Positions 52,082-60,170 of a DNA stretch of 64,000 nt are shown here, piece by piece. The stretch is from Bacillota bacterium. Lineage in GTDB: Bacteria; Bacillota; Clostridia; Acetivibrionales; Acetivibrionaceae. Positions within the stretch are counted from its first letter, which is position 1. Every line of letters starts with the position of its first letter. The position numbers and the translations under genes are program-made. Location of the stretch: assembly GCA_023398495.1 (NCBI GenBank), contig JAEWSG010000088.1, positions 45,251 through 109,250 on the forward strand. The letters are read 5' to 3'. The notes beneath the pieces are model-generated. The model did no database searches. It was given only the letters and a program-made list of their open reading frames with translations, and was not told the DNA's origin.

Positions 52082-53806
52082 TTATGGAAACACCAACTGT
52101 GTGGCATTCCCCGCAACGCTCTTTCCATTGTACACCATGGTAATGCTGAAGTAATACTTCTGTCCCGACTGAAGATAACCACCAAAATCTCCTCCGTTAT
52201 ACGACATATCCTTATCAATAGTAAAATTGGTTTCATCCGGGTCAGTAGTGTAATATATATATCCGTCATCCGGATATTTGGGATTCGAATTGTTTTTGGA
52301 AATAACAACTTTATAATAGGTGAAACCGTCTACATATATAGGATTCCATTTGAGGTATACCTTACCATCCTTCACTGTTGCGGTTACTTTTGGTGTAAGC
52401 AAACTGCTTGTATTGTTCGTGCTGCCTGTACCCGCACTTTCTCCCGGGTAGGTCAGGATAATAACATCTCCTGGAACTGTTTTGTCCTCATATACTGTAG
52501 TTACACTAAAGTAATACTTCTCCCCCTTCTTAAAGTAACTGCCAAAGTCTCCATTATTATATGACTGGGAATTGTCTACAACAACAGAGGTAGAGTTAAT
52601 ATCTGTTATCGCATAGAGGTAACCGTTTTCAGGATACTGAGGACTAATATCGCTTTTTGACGCAACAACCTTATAATACTTAAACCCATTTTTATTGCTT
52701 ACAGGCTGCCACTTTAGGGTTATCTTGTCACCTTCAGCCTTTCCTGATATTTTTGCATATTCATAGGTTACTTTCGAGCCTGTTGACTTTACCGAAGGCT
52801 TTGGTGTTGGCTTAATTGTCGGTTTCGGTGGAGACGAAAGTGCAATTTTTAGTGTAGGCTTTGGTGTAGGTTTGGGTGCGACTGTCGCTGTCATTATTGC
52901 TGTTGGTCTGACTTCGGCCGTTGCAGACCGACTAACTGTTGGAGTAACTAAAGGCATTGAAGTAGCTTCAGACTCCGGTGTCGACACAATTGTAGGCTGT
53001 GGCGTAGAATTTTCAACTTGCCCGTCTATTATCTCACTTTCATCCTCATATGATATTTTGACTAAATCAAGCAAATCTTCTATTTGACTTGCCCTGATTT
53101 CGTTTAAGCCAATCCTGTTTTCCAGTTCTTTGGATTTTTCGTAGATATACTGTCTTCCTGTAGATAAATCATTTTTGTCAGCAGCTGTTTTTATTTCTTC
53201 CGGAACAGCAATAACCACAGGCTTAATAACTTTATCCCCACTCGCTCGCAGCTTTATTTGTGCTAACAACTTATCCAGGTTCTGTTCTTCGTCACCTTTT
53301 TTATCTGCATCAGGGTTTAAAGCCAGCGAAACAAGAACCAGGTTCTCTTTGTCTTCATATACAAAACCACGATCATGGGCAAATTCAAATACATTTTTAA
53401 TTGCGTCATCCACAGGCATACCCATCAAATCATTATCTCCAAGGAGAACCTCTGCATCTTTATTTATTGCATTAACACCAACGACTGAGTTATCCCTGTC
53501 AATCAACAACTCCAGGCTGGGGTTTATATCGATGTCAACAAATGCATACGTCACATCAACCGGACTTTTTTGCACAAACTGAAATACTGCCATAAATGCC
53601 ACTATCAACACAGCAGCAATACCTGCAATGGCAGAAACTTTTTTAATGAGCCCATGATCAGGCTTCTTAATATCTGAATCTGAAAACTTTATCTGCTGGC
53701 CTAAAAACATGCCTCTTTTCTTCCTGATTAAAACAAAATTACAATTACTTACCATTACTATGGCACCATCATGTGCCAGTTCTATAATTGTACCGACATT
53801 ATACAT
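52082..53806 (-). CDS. rsgI: Anti-sigma-I factor RsgI with two extracellular FN3-like modules
   Basis: A membrane anti-sigma factor of about 574 aa. The N-terminal cytosolic RsgI domain (YNVGTIIELAHDGAIVMVSNCNFVLI) binds SigI; one transmembrane helix lies near 57-77 (VSAIAGIAAVLIVAFMAVF); the conserved periplasmic region (VDIDINPSLELLIDRDNSVVGVNAINKDAE) follows. A Thr/Pro/Lys linker (about 250-340) leads to two ~95-aa modules (KITLKWQPV...YYKVVASK; KVYLKWNPI...YYKVVISK) of the type seen in the SLH protein at 45482. In place of the usual CBM or glycosidase domain these are the probable polysaccharide sensor. It overlaps sigI; an ATG at 53812 is an alternative start. Confidence 0.92.
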   Translation of the reverse strand: MYNVGTIIELAHDGAIVMVSNCNFVLIRKKRGMFLGQQIKFSDSDIKKPDHGLIKKVSAIAGIAAVLIVAFMAVFQFVQKSPVDVTYAFVDIDINPSLELLIDRDNSVVGVNAINKDAEVLLGDNDLMGMPVDDAIKNVFEFAHDRGFVYEDKENLVLVSLALNPDADKKGDEEQNLDKLLAQIKLRASGDKVIKPVVIAVPEEIKTAADKNDLSTGRQYIYEKSKELENRIGLNEIRASQIEDLLDLVKISYEDESEIIDGQVENSTPQPTIVSTPESEATSMPLVTPTVSRSATAEVRPTAIMTATVAPKPTPKPTLKIALSSPPKPTIKPTPKPSVKSTGSKVTYEYAKISGKAEGDKITLKWQPVSNKNGFKYYKVVASKSDISPQYPENGYLYAITDINSTSVVVDNSQSYNNGDFGSYFKKGEKYYFSVTTVYEDKTVPGDVIILTYPGESAGTGSTNNTSSLLTPKVTATVKDGKVYLKWNPIYVDGFTYYKVVISKNNSNPKYPDDGYIYYTTDPDETNFTIDKDMSYNGGDFGGYLQSGQKYYFSITMVYNGKSVAGNATQLVFP

Positions 53807-54563
53807 CTGCATCCCCTCCCCCCTCAGTCTGACTTATGTATCCGTTCATAACTTCAAGGCCGCTGGTCATAATTACACACAACGCAATAATAAACTTGCG
53901 GTTTTTTTCAAGTGTGCCACGATAGACACTTACAACTTTCAATAGCTCCTGAATCGGAAGAGTTTTGTTTTTTTCCATTTTGCCAAGAAGTTTTTCATCT
54001 CTTACAATAGCTCTGGCAATTCTAATACACATCACTCTGGAATCCTTATGTTTTGGAGCACAAGCCAAAAGATCCCTGAAAGAAATCCCATACTTTTTCA
54101 ATTTATCTCTAAATATCAAAATATCTTCTTTGGCTTCTATGCTCCCAAACTCATTTGAAAAATCCGATTTTAAGTATCTTTCTTCAAAATCATTATTTTG
54201 CTCATCACTAAAGTATGTAAATGGAAATACCTTATTCCGGGTTTCCCTGTTTTTTCTGGCATAATCAATAATCCTGCGTTTTATAACCTGCTCGCTAAAA
54301 CCGAAAAAGTTTTTATTCTTTGAAAAATCGAAGCTGTCTATTGCTTCATTAAACGCCACCAAACCAACACTAAACTCTTCGCTGTTTTCAATTTCCACTC
54401 GCTTTCCGGTCGCATTAAAAACAGCCTTTATAATGAAGGGCTTATAATCACTGATAAACTTCTCTTTCAGTTGAGTATTTCCGCTTTTAATCTCACTCAG
54501 GACACCGTTTACTCGGTCACTTTCATTCTGTCGTCCGGTGAGAAAAGGAATTTTGAAGCTCAA
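53799..54563 (-). CDS. sigI: RNA polymerase sigma factor SigI
   Basis: A 254-aa alternative sigma factor. SigI signatures are KEKFISDYKPFIIKAV, EEFSVGLVAFNEAIDSFDFSKNKNFFGFSEQVIKRRIIDY, and the C-terminal SigI-C region (LPIQELLKVVSVYRGTLEKNRKFIIALCVI). In cellulolytic clostridia SigI factors activate cellulosome genes when the cognate RsgI binds polysaccharide. Start TTG with GGGGGG 6 nt upstream. It is translationally overlapping with rsgI and preceded by its own SigI-type promoter. Confidence 0.95.
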   Translation of the reverse strand: MSFKIPFLTGRQNESDRVNGVLSEIKSGNTQLKEKFISDYKPFIIKAVFNATGKRVEIENSEEFSVGLVAFNEAIDSFDFSKNKNFFGFSEQVIKRRIIDYARKNRETRNKVFPFTYFSDEQNNDFEERYLKSDFSNEFGSIEAKEDILIFRDKLKKYGISFRDLLACAPKHKDSRVMCIRIARAIVRDEKLLGKMEKNKTLPIQELLKVVSVYRGTLEKNRKFIIALCVIMTSGLEVMNGYISQTEGGGDADV

Positions 54564-54586
54564 AGAATTCCCCCCTTACTCTACTG

Positions 54587-54616
54587 TTCGCAATTTTTAA
54601 TTTTTTTCATAGTGTA
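54587..54616 (-). promoter_or_regulatory. SigI-type promoter of sigI-rsgI (autoregulation)
   Basis: The minus strand reads TACACTATGAAAAAAATT, 8 nt, CGAA, 24 nt before the sigI start. Identical in core and spacing to the SLH gene promoter at 46959-46988. Confidence 0.78.
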
Positions 54617-54635
54617 CTTTCTGATTTTTATTAAT

Positions 54636-54740
54636 CTATATTGAACGCAATAAGGATTTTACATCGTGCTTCAATTTTCTTGATTTATTATAGTGAAAAT
54701 TCAATTTGTCCTTGTAAAATCATTTTCACGATTTATCTAT
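54636..54740 (-). repeat. ~105-bp interspersed repeat, copy D (reverse)
   Basis: On the minus strand ATAAATCGTGAAAATGATT...TTGAAGCACGATGTAAAAT...GCGTTCAATATAG. It aligns end to end with copies A and B. Hairpin arms changed in step (CGTGAAAA with TTTTCAC). It lies just upstream of the sigI promoter and in the orientation of sigI. Confidence 0.75.
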
Positions 54741-54834
54741 TTTATATATCGGAAAACAACCTGGATGCAAACACACAATTATCCAGCAAAAATAAGATTT
54801 TACTTTACTGTTTACATCTTATATTACCACATCC

Positions 54835-54870
54835 CAGTGCATGTAATAAATATAAGAAAAATATACACAC
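54835..54870 (+). repeat. Degenerate long-form micro-element
   Basis: GTGCATGTAATAAAT, then ATAAGAAAAAT and ATACAC, nearly identical to the minus strand of 50900-50936. Terminal G/C bases are eroded and no direct repeats remain. Confidence 0.6.
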
Positions 54871-54872
54871 AA

Positions 54873-54900
54873 AGAAGCGGCATACGTATACACCGCTTCT
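54873..54900 (-). terminator. Hairpin after the GH116-dockerin gene
   Basis: AGAAGCGG / CCGCTTCT, 8 bp perfect with a 12-nt loop, 50 bp after the stop codon. The T tail is short. Confidence 0.55.
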
Positions 54901-54950
54901 CCTATTTAGCTTTATCTCTTTATTTTTTCAGCCAATTATCCTAAACAGCA

Positions 54951-57419
54951 TTAGTTCTTCTGTACCGGCAACTCTCTTATAACACCAAGCAAGTATTGTC
55001 TCATGTACCCGAAGTCTATAGAATTAAAACTGCCGCTCCGGTCTACATCTGCGGCTTTCAGCCCATTATTTCCCGGAAATACATTAATTATTCCAAGCAA
55101 GTACTGTCTCATATAGCCAAAATCTATTGAGTTTGCTGTACCATTGTTATCAACATCACCATAGACAACTTCCGGCATCGTCGGTGTTGGAGACGGTGAA
55201 GGCCCATACACAAGATCATACGCATGTTTTACTGCCCAAATACAGTTTGCTCTCATATAATAAGGTGCTCTCACCTCATTTACGCCCTGCTGCCATGCCT
55301 CAGGAGTTCTAAACCACAACGCATTTGTATTCCAGATGGTGTTTGATAAATTGCTACCCACCTGAACAGCTTCTGTTTCAAGTCCTTCCTGAATCATGCC
55401 TGCAATAACACCCCATGATGTTCCAACCCAAGCCTCAGTCATTTGCTTATGAGATCTGTCAAGACTTCCGTCAGCCTTCATAACGTTAATAAAGCCGTGC
55501 AAACCATTGTCAAATTTTTTGTTGTTATATTCATAAACTTTTGTATATGCCTTTTTTGCGTACTCGTCCGGAACAATTCCCTGCAATCCACATGCTTTTG
55601 CATACCAATGCCCACAAAGCTGATCGCTCATAATTCTGCTTGTATCATAACTACCAGTGTCAATTTTGAAGTAGGAACCATTCCAAAGTTTTGTAATAAA
55701 ATTTGCCTTGCTCTTATCGTACCATTCCTTATATTGGGCTGCCTTGTTACTATCCCCCATTGCCAGTGCAATCTCTTTTGCTGCGTCACATGCTGCAACA
55801 AACAGGCCGCCGCAATATGCAGTATTTCCCTGTAGTGACATATCATCATAGGTCTGGTCTATACCATTACTGTTTGGAAGATAATCACCATCAGTATCCT
55901 GGCTTTTTACCTTATCCATTGCCTTTTGCACGGGAAGCCAACAATATTTTAAAAATTCGGTATCGGTTTTACCCGTCAGAACCCAATCTCTGTATACCAT
56001 TAGTACAAGCTTTGAGTTTAAGTCTTTCCAATTTGTTGAATCCCTGTATACATAAGCATTCCAAGTTTCAAATACATTTTCAGCATTACCAATATCATGA
56101 GCTGTTGTACCTATTGGAGCAGGTTTGTCACTCCTTGTATGATATACGCTGTCTGCAAATTGTCTTACAGCTTGTTTATCAATATCAGGCCATAAAAGTA
56201 TGAGTGGCCAGGAACCATAGAAACGTACATCGGAGGTTCCGTAAAAATCGTATTTGTAACACTCTAGATGACTGAACATGTCTTCATCCGGGTTATCCTT
56301 CTGTCCTGAGGCTGCTCCCGCTTCCCAGTAAGTCCCTCCTGTAAAATAGTAATACAATTCATTGAACATTGTAGTTTTTAACCAGTCAGGGTACTTTGGA
56401 TCATTAATTACACTATTTTGCCAACTGTCTATAGCAGCTTCCCAGCTTGAGTAGTTATCTATAGCATCCTTGGCAATATTCCACGAATTTAATCCCGATC
56501 TTCCATAAAACCTCGTGTACTTTTTGTACCACTTACTTCCGGAACCCGCCTGAGATATTGGAATATCCCATGACAAAACAACCGGAACAGTTATTGTCTG
56601 ACCCGGAGCAAGAGTAGCCTTAAATGCAACTCCTCCTAAATTATTTGAGCCTACAGTATCTCCCAAAAGACCGTCAGCACCAAAATCCGATGCAAGGTTA
56701 TTGGCTCCTGACGAAGAAGCATATGTAACTTCAACCCCATTCTTGTTTGCAACCGCAAGCGAAAACTCACCTTGATTTTCCATTGTAGCATTCGCTGTTC
56801 CATTTCTTCTCATAATAATGCCTTTGCTGTTTCCGGATGTCTGACCTTCTACAAAGCTTCCGCCAAAATCATTTTTCCAAGACAACATCACAGCCACATC
56901 GCAACTGCTCGAGCCGGGATTTGTAATTTCCCACTTATATATACCTACCGGATAGCTTGAAGTTTGATAATTTCCTGGAATTATAGGACTAAACTGAGTA
57001 ACTTTTGCCTTACAATAAAAACTGTTTCCGTTGTAGTCAACCCATGACTTAGGGAAAAGCGAATAATATTTAGCTTGTCCACTGCCTATAGAATCTGCAC
57101 TAAGCTTTTTCATTGATACAGCTTGTCCTGAAGGCTTTTGATACATATAGAAAGCACAATCAGAATCTGTTGACATATTGTCGCTTCCAATATAAAGTCT
57201 TCCCTTTGTAAAAGCACCATCAAATTTCCACGTAATTGTACCGGCACCAAATCCCCCAATAGGGGCCCCATCAACATAAGGTGCGGAACCGACTTCTTTT
57301 GACCATGCAACTGAAGGAATTACACTACCTGCAGAATCTGCGGTACTAAGAATCACTCCGTTTAAAAGCAAAGTCAACAATAGTGCCAAAACTATCAATT
57401 GAACCAAATTTTTTTTCAC
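54951..57419 (-). CDS. GH116-type glycosidase with C-terminal type I dockerin (cellulosomal)
   Basis: An 822-aa secreted enzyme: signal peptide (VKKNLVQLIVLALLLTLLLNGV...), an N-terminal beta-sandwich (GGFGAGTITWKFDGAF is the family's early motif) and a catalytic alpha-barrel (FSHLECYKYDFYGTSDVRFYGSW; DGDYLPNSNG; GGLFVAACDAAKEIA; MRANCIWAVKHAYDLVYG) of glycoside hydrolase family 116, which includes beta-glucosidases and beta-xylosidases. After a Pro/Thr linker come two dockerin repeats (DVDNNGTANSIDFGYMRQYLLG and DVDRSGSFNSIDFGYMRQYLLG, each with calcium-binding D-x-D/N-x-S/T). Start GTG, GGGGGG 7 nt upstream. It probably docks on a scaffoldin. Confidence 0.9.
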   Translation of the reverse strand: MKKNLVQLIVLALLLTLLLNGVILSTADSAGSVIPSVAWSKEVGSAPYVDGAPIGGFGAGTITWKFDGAFTKGRLYIGSDNMSTDSDCAFYMYQKPSGQAVSMKKLSADSIGSGQAKYYSLFPKSWVDYNGNSFYCKAKVTQFSPIIPGNYQTSSYPVGIYKWEITNPGSSSCDVAVMLSWKNDFGGSFVEGQTSGNSKGIIMRRNGTANATMENQGEFSLAVANKNGVEVTYASSSGANNLASDFGADGLLGDTVGSNNLGGVAFKATLAPGQTITVPVVLSWDIPISQAGSGSKWYKKYTRFYGRSGLNSWNIAKDAIDNYSSWEAAIDSWQNSVINDPKYPDWLKTTMFNELYYYFTGGTYWEAGAASGQKDNPDEDMFSHLECYKYDFYGTSDVRFYGSWPLILLWPDIDKQAVRQFADSVYHTRSDKPAPIGTTAHDIGNAENVFETWNAYVYRDSTNWKDLNSKLVLMVYRDWVLTGKTDTEFLKYCWLPVQKAMDKVKSQDTDGDYLPNSNGIDQTYDDMSLQGNTAYCGGLFVAACDAAKEIALAMGDSNKAAQYKEWYDKSKANFITKLWNGSYFKIDTGSYDTSRIMSDQLCGHWYAKACGLQGIVPDEYAKKAYTKVYEYNNKKFDNGLHGFINVMKADGSLDRSHKQMTEAWVGTSWGVIAGMIQEGLETEAVQVGSNLSNTIWNTNALWFRTPEAWQQGVNEVRAPYYMRANCIWAVKHAYDLVYGPSPSPTPTMPEVVYGDVDNNGTANSIDFGYMRQYLLGIINVFPGNNGLKAADVDRSGSFNSIDFGYMRQYLLGVIRELPVQKN

Positions 57420-57590
57420 TACTTTACCCCCCAATTCTCTCTTCTCTTTAAAGTTCTTTAAATGTGTACACAAAAGTAGGAATATTAACTACACCAGAAA
57501 ACCATTTAAGAAAACTGCTCTGTGTGAATTGTCATGAACGTCTATAGAAATTTTACCACATAATCGAACACATTTAAATAGGCATAACAA

Positions 57591-57617
57591 AAATCGTGGT
57601 GAATAACACCACGATTT
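57591..57617 (-). terminator. Terminator of the lipoprotein gene
   Basis: AAATCGTGGTG / CACCACGATTT with a 5-nt loop and TTTTT on the minus strand. Confidence 0.85.
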
Positions 57618-57653
57618 CATTAAATGCCAATTTCAATTCATAGTAGAAATCAT

Positions 57654-58196
57654 CTACTCAGCTACTCTGCTTAATTCAGTGGAAGTAGAATCCTTCATAT
57701 TTATTAGAGTTGCCTTGTCATTGCTGTCTCCAGAGAGCATAAACATATAATTTATCGATTCCTCTTTATTGAGTGTATCACTCTTATCAGCACCTTCTGA
57801 CTGATATGTTTCATACTTCATTTTCACAGAAAAAACATTAAAATATCCCTTTGCATAATTATCATATTTTTGAAGGTAATCCTGAGTAGTTATGTTCAAA
57901 TCTGCCAATGCTTTTACACCAGAAAGAATTGTAATAGAACCTTTATAATAATTATCGGAAGTATTATTTTTGTCTTCATAATATGCATATTTCCCATCAG
58001 TCGAAAACTCAAACATTGGACCACTTTCCGCATCTGCTGACCATTTGCTATAGATCAGATTATCAGAATTTCTTACCGGATTTGAAGTTTTTAGTCCTGC
58101 TGTAACATCCGGTGTAGTCGGCTCTTTTTTTTCACACGCAGTAAATGATAGCAACATAACTATAGCCAAAACACTTGTTATTACCCTTTTGTTCAT
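57654..58196 (-). CDS. Lipoprotein, unknown function
   Basis: A 180-aa protein with a lipobox (LLSFTAC, Cys21) and a beta-rich body (SKWSADAESGPMFEFSTDGKYAYYED, INYMFMLSGDSNDKATLINM) resembling lipocalin-like small lipoproteins. The ATG at 58196 has GGGGG 8 nt upstream. It is separated from the GH116 gene by a terminator, so it is independently transcribed. Confidence 0.75.
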   Translation of the reverse strand: MNKRVITSVLAIVMLLSFTACEKKEPTTPDVTAGLKTSNPVRNSDNLIYSKWSADAESGPMFEFSTDGKYAYYEDKNNTSDNYYKGSITILSGVKALADLNITTQDYLQKYDNYAKGYFNVFSVKMKYETYQSEGADKSDTLNKEESINYMFMLSGDSNDKATLINMKDSTSTELSRVAE

Positions 58197-58420
58197 CAAA
58201 CTAACCCCCATTAAGAATAGTATGTCAATATTCTACCACAAACTCTATATATTTTGAAATACTTACTTTAACAAATAAACAGGATTTTAGTCAAAAAACA
58301 TGCAATAAGCGCATAAAAACACAGTCTTTGGTTGAATTTTTCAAAAATTATGCCATAAATTGAAATTCTAATTACATCTCATTTCTATTAATAAATACCA
58401 GGATTTTTAAGTTTATTCAA

Positions 58421-58654
58421 TCAGTTGGCAATTCCAAGTATAAACTGAGACTTTCTTTCAAGATTAAAATCGGCAACCCCCTGAACATGTTCTTCAACAT
58501 AAACCAGATGCTTTGTCTTAAATTTATATTTCGAGACAACAAAAACCTCACACAGATCCAATCTATCCTTTTTTATTGTTAAATTCACAATAAAGTCATT
58601 ATATCTTCCATAATTGGATTTAAAGTATGCTTTACCAATTTTCTCTTCAGGCAA
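58421..58654 (-). CDS. Hypothetical protein or 5'-truncated remnant (77 aa)
   Basis: A frame reading PEEKIGKAYFKSNYGRYNDF... to SQFILGIAN. The only plausible start is TTG with GAGGAG 11 nt upstream; the frame is open about 21 codons further upstream (VRRYLSLLEESIYDL) with no start, which suggests the 5' end of a longer gene was lost. Not recognised. It borders the pflA remnant, in a region with other decayed sequence. Confidence 0.35.
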   Translation of the reverse strand: MPEEKIGKAYFKSNYGRYNDFIVNLTIKKDRLDLCEVFVVSKYKFKTKHLVYVEEHVQGVADFNLERKSQFILGIAN

Positions 58655-58751
58655 ATCATAAATACTCTCCTCTAAAAGACTCAGGTATCTTCGAACAAAA
58701 AATAAAATTTATTTCTTATTTCTTTAGAAAATACATCGAAAAATGATATAA

Positions 58752-58868
58752 TAGAAAACACATTTATTTGAATCATTTAATACGTTTGACAGTCCTAGAA
58801 TAAGACTAGTAATTTTTATGCAGGCTGCCCTTTCCGTTGTCCTTACTGCCTCATCCCGATACCCGATT
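58752..58868 (+). pseudogene. Fragment of a pflA-like gene
   Basis: About 115 bases align with the 5' part of pflA (42419-42533): CATTTATTTGAATCATTT, ATTTTTATGCAGG, TGCCCTTTCCGTTG, CCCGATACC. One base is missing in ATGCAGG(G)CTG, and the frame breaks. The rest of the gene is absent; it is a relic of a second pyruvate formate-lyase activase. Confidence 0.8.
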
Positions 58869-58874
58869 TTATCT

Positions 58875-60167
58875 TTATGCAAGCAATTTTCTAGTTTTAT
58901 AACTAACAATGCTAACACTTGATAATATTGTTGCAATTAATACTATAGACAAATTAAACATTTCCATGCAAATTAAAGATCTTATTGAAAAAGCATTCGC
59001 CATAACTTTTGTTTCTAGATTCATATCAAAGATTTGCACATTGGTAAAATCCATTGCCAGATTAACAAACTGTTCTCCAAATGTGTAAATAACGCCACAT
59101 CCTATTATCAATGATACACAGAGAGTTACGATTACGATAACTAATATTTCTAATATAAAATACATTACAACTATTATTTTTTTAGACCCCAATGCAATAT
59201 ATATGCCAACTTCATAATAGTGATCCCGCATCCATAAAAGAGTCATCAAAAATAAAATAATCAGTGAAGTAATATATGTGAAACTAAGAATATTTGATGC
59301 AACGTTCTTTAAAGTAATAATCACCGTTCCATAACAACTAAGCGAATTTTCTAAACAGTTTACTACAAAATACCCTTGTTCTGGTAATGCAATATCTTCT
59401 ATTCTATGATACGTCTCTTCAATATTATCATATTCATCAACATAAAATTTTAATGATGATATTTTTTGATTTATGCTAGATATTTTTTTATAAGAATTGT
59501 AATCACAAAAAATATAACTGTTCGGAGACACAGTATAAAATGTCCCACTTTTATTTTCTACTTTAATTTCCGGAGCTTTTAATGTTTCATATATCCCAAT
59601 AATCCCAAATGATACTGTTTTATCATTTTCTCCATTATACAACTCAATAGTGCAACCAATAGACAGACTATTTTTAGCTGCTAATATGCTATCAACAATA
59701 ACTCCCCTATTGTCAGAATCGGGATATCTACCTTTCTTTAGTTTCATATAACCATTCCTAAAAGTATCGTATAATGAAGTATCAACATTACCACACAATG
59801 TAATATTCTTGATATCATCATTTTGCTCATATACATTCTTCCCTTTATATGGAACGTTTTCAAAGCCAATAGGCTTATAATTATAAAATAAATCTTCAGC
59901 GTTATTATAACCCACAATATGGCATAAGGATAAAATTTCATCTCGTATTTCGTCTGGTATAGCCTTTTGCTTGTCACTATCTTTATTTTCAACAAAAATA
60001 CTGTAGCCATCTATTTTAATAAATTCTTGGTAATAACTGTTTACGATATCCTTTAGAAATACTCCTATTGTTGACATAATAGATAACACTAAGATTGTTA
60101 ACATTAAAATAATAGCTCTAAATGGTCTTCTGATAATCCCCATAAACACACGTTTACATAACCCCAT
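58875..60167 (-). CDS. FtsX-family ABC transporter permease
   Basis: A 430-aa MacB/FtsX-type permease. One N-terminal TM (about 17-38), a large extracellular domain (about 40-285), then three TMs (about 290-310, 330-350, 400-420). Together with the ATPase at 60171 and the permease at 60837 it makes a heteromeric exporter. AT-rich codon use (many AAT, ATA, TTA) differs from the glycolytic genes. The ATG has GGAGG 7 nt upstream, 3 bp after the ATPase stop. Confidence 0.85.
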   Translation of the reverse strand: MGLCKRVFMGIIRRPFRAIILMLTILVLSIMSTIGVFLKDIVNSYYQEFIKIDGYSIFVENKDSDKQKAIPDEIRDEILSLCHIVGYNNAEDLFYNYKPIGFENVPYKGKNVYEQNDDIKNITLCGNVDTSLYDTFRNGYMKLKKGRYPDSDNRGVIVDSILAAKNSLSIGCTIELYNGENDKTVSFGIIGIYETLKAPEIKVENKSGTFYTVSPNSYIFCDYNSYKKISSINQKISSLKFYVDEYDNIEETYHRIEDIALPEQGYFVVNCLENSLSCYGTVIITLKNVASNILSFTYITSLIILFLMTLLWMRDHYYEVGIYIALGSKKIIVVMYFILEILVIVIVTLCVSLIIGCGVIYTFGEQFVNLAMDFTNVQIFDMNLETKVMANAFSIRSLICMEMFNLSIVLIATILSSVSIVSYKTRKLLA

Positions 60168-60170
60168 AAC

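Noticed and set aside
53810..53945. Plus-strand frames across sigI and rsgI
   Set aside because: They are antisense shadows without ribosome-binding sites; SigI and RsgI motifs are unambiguous on the minus strand.
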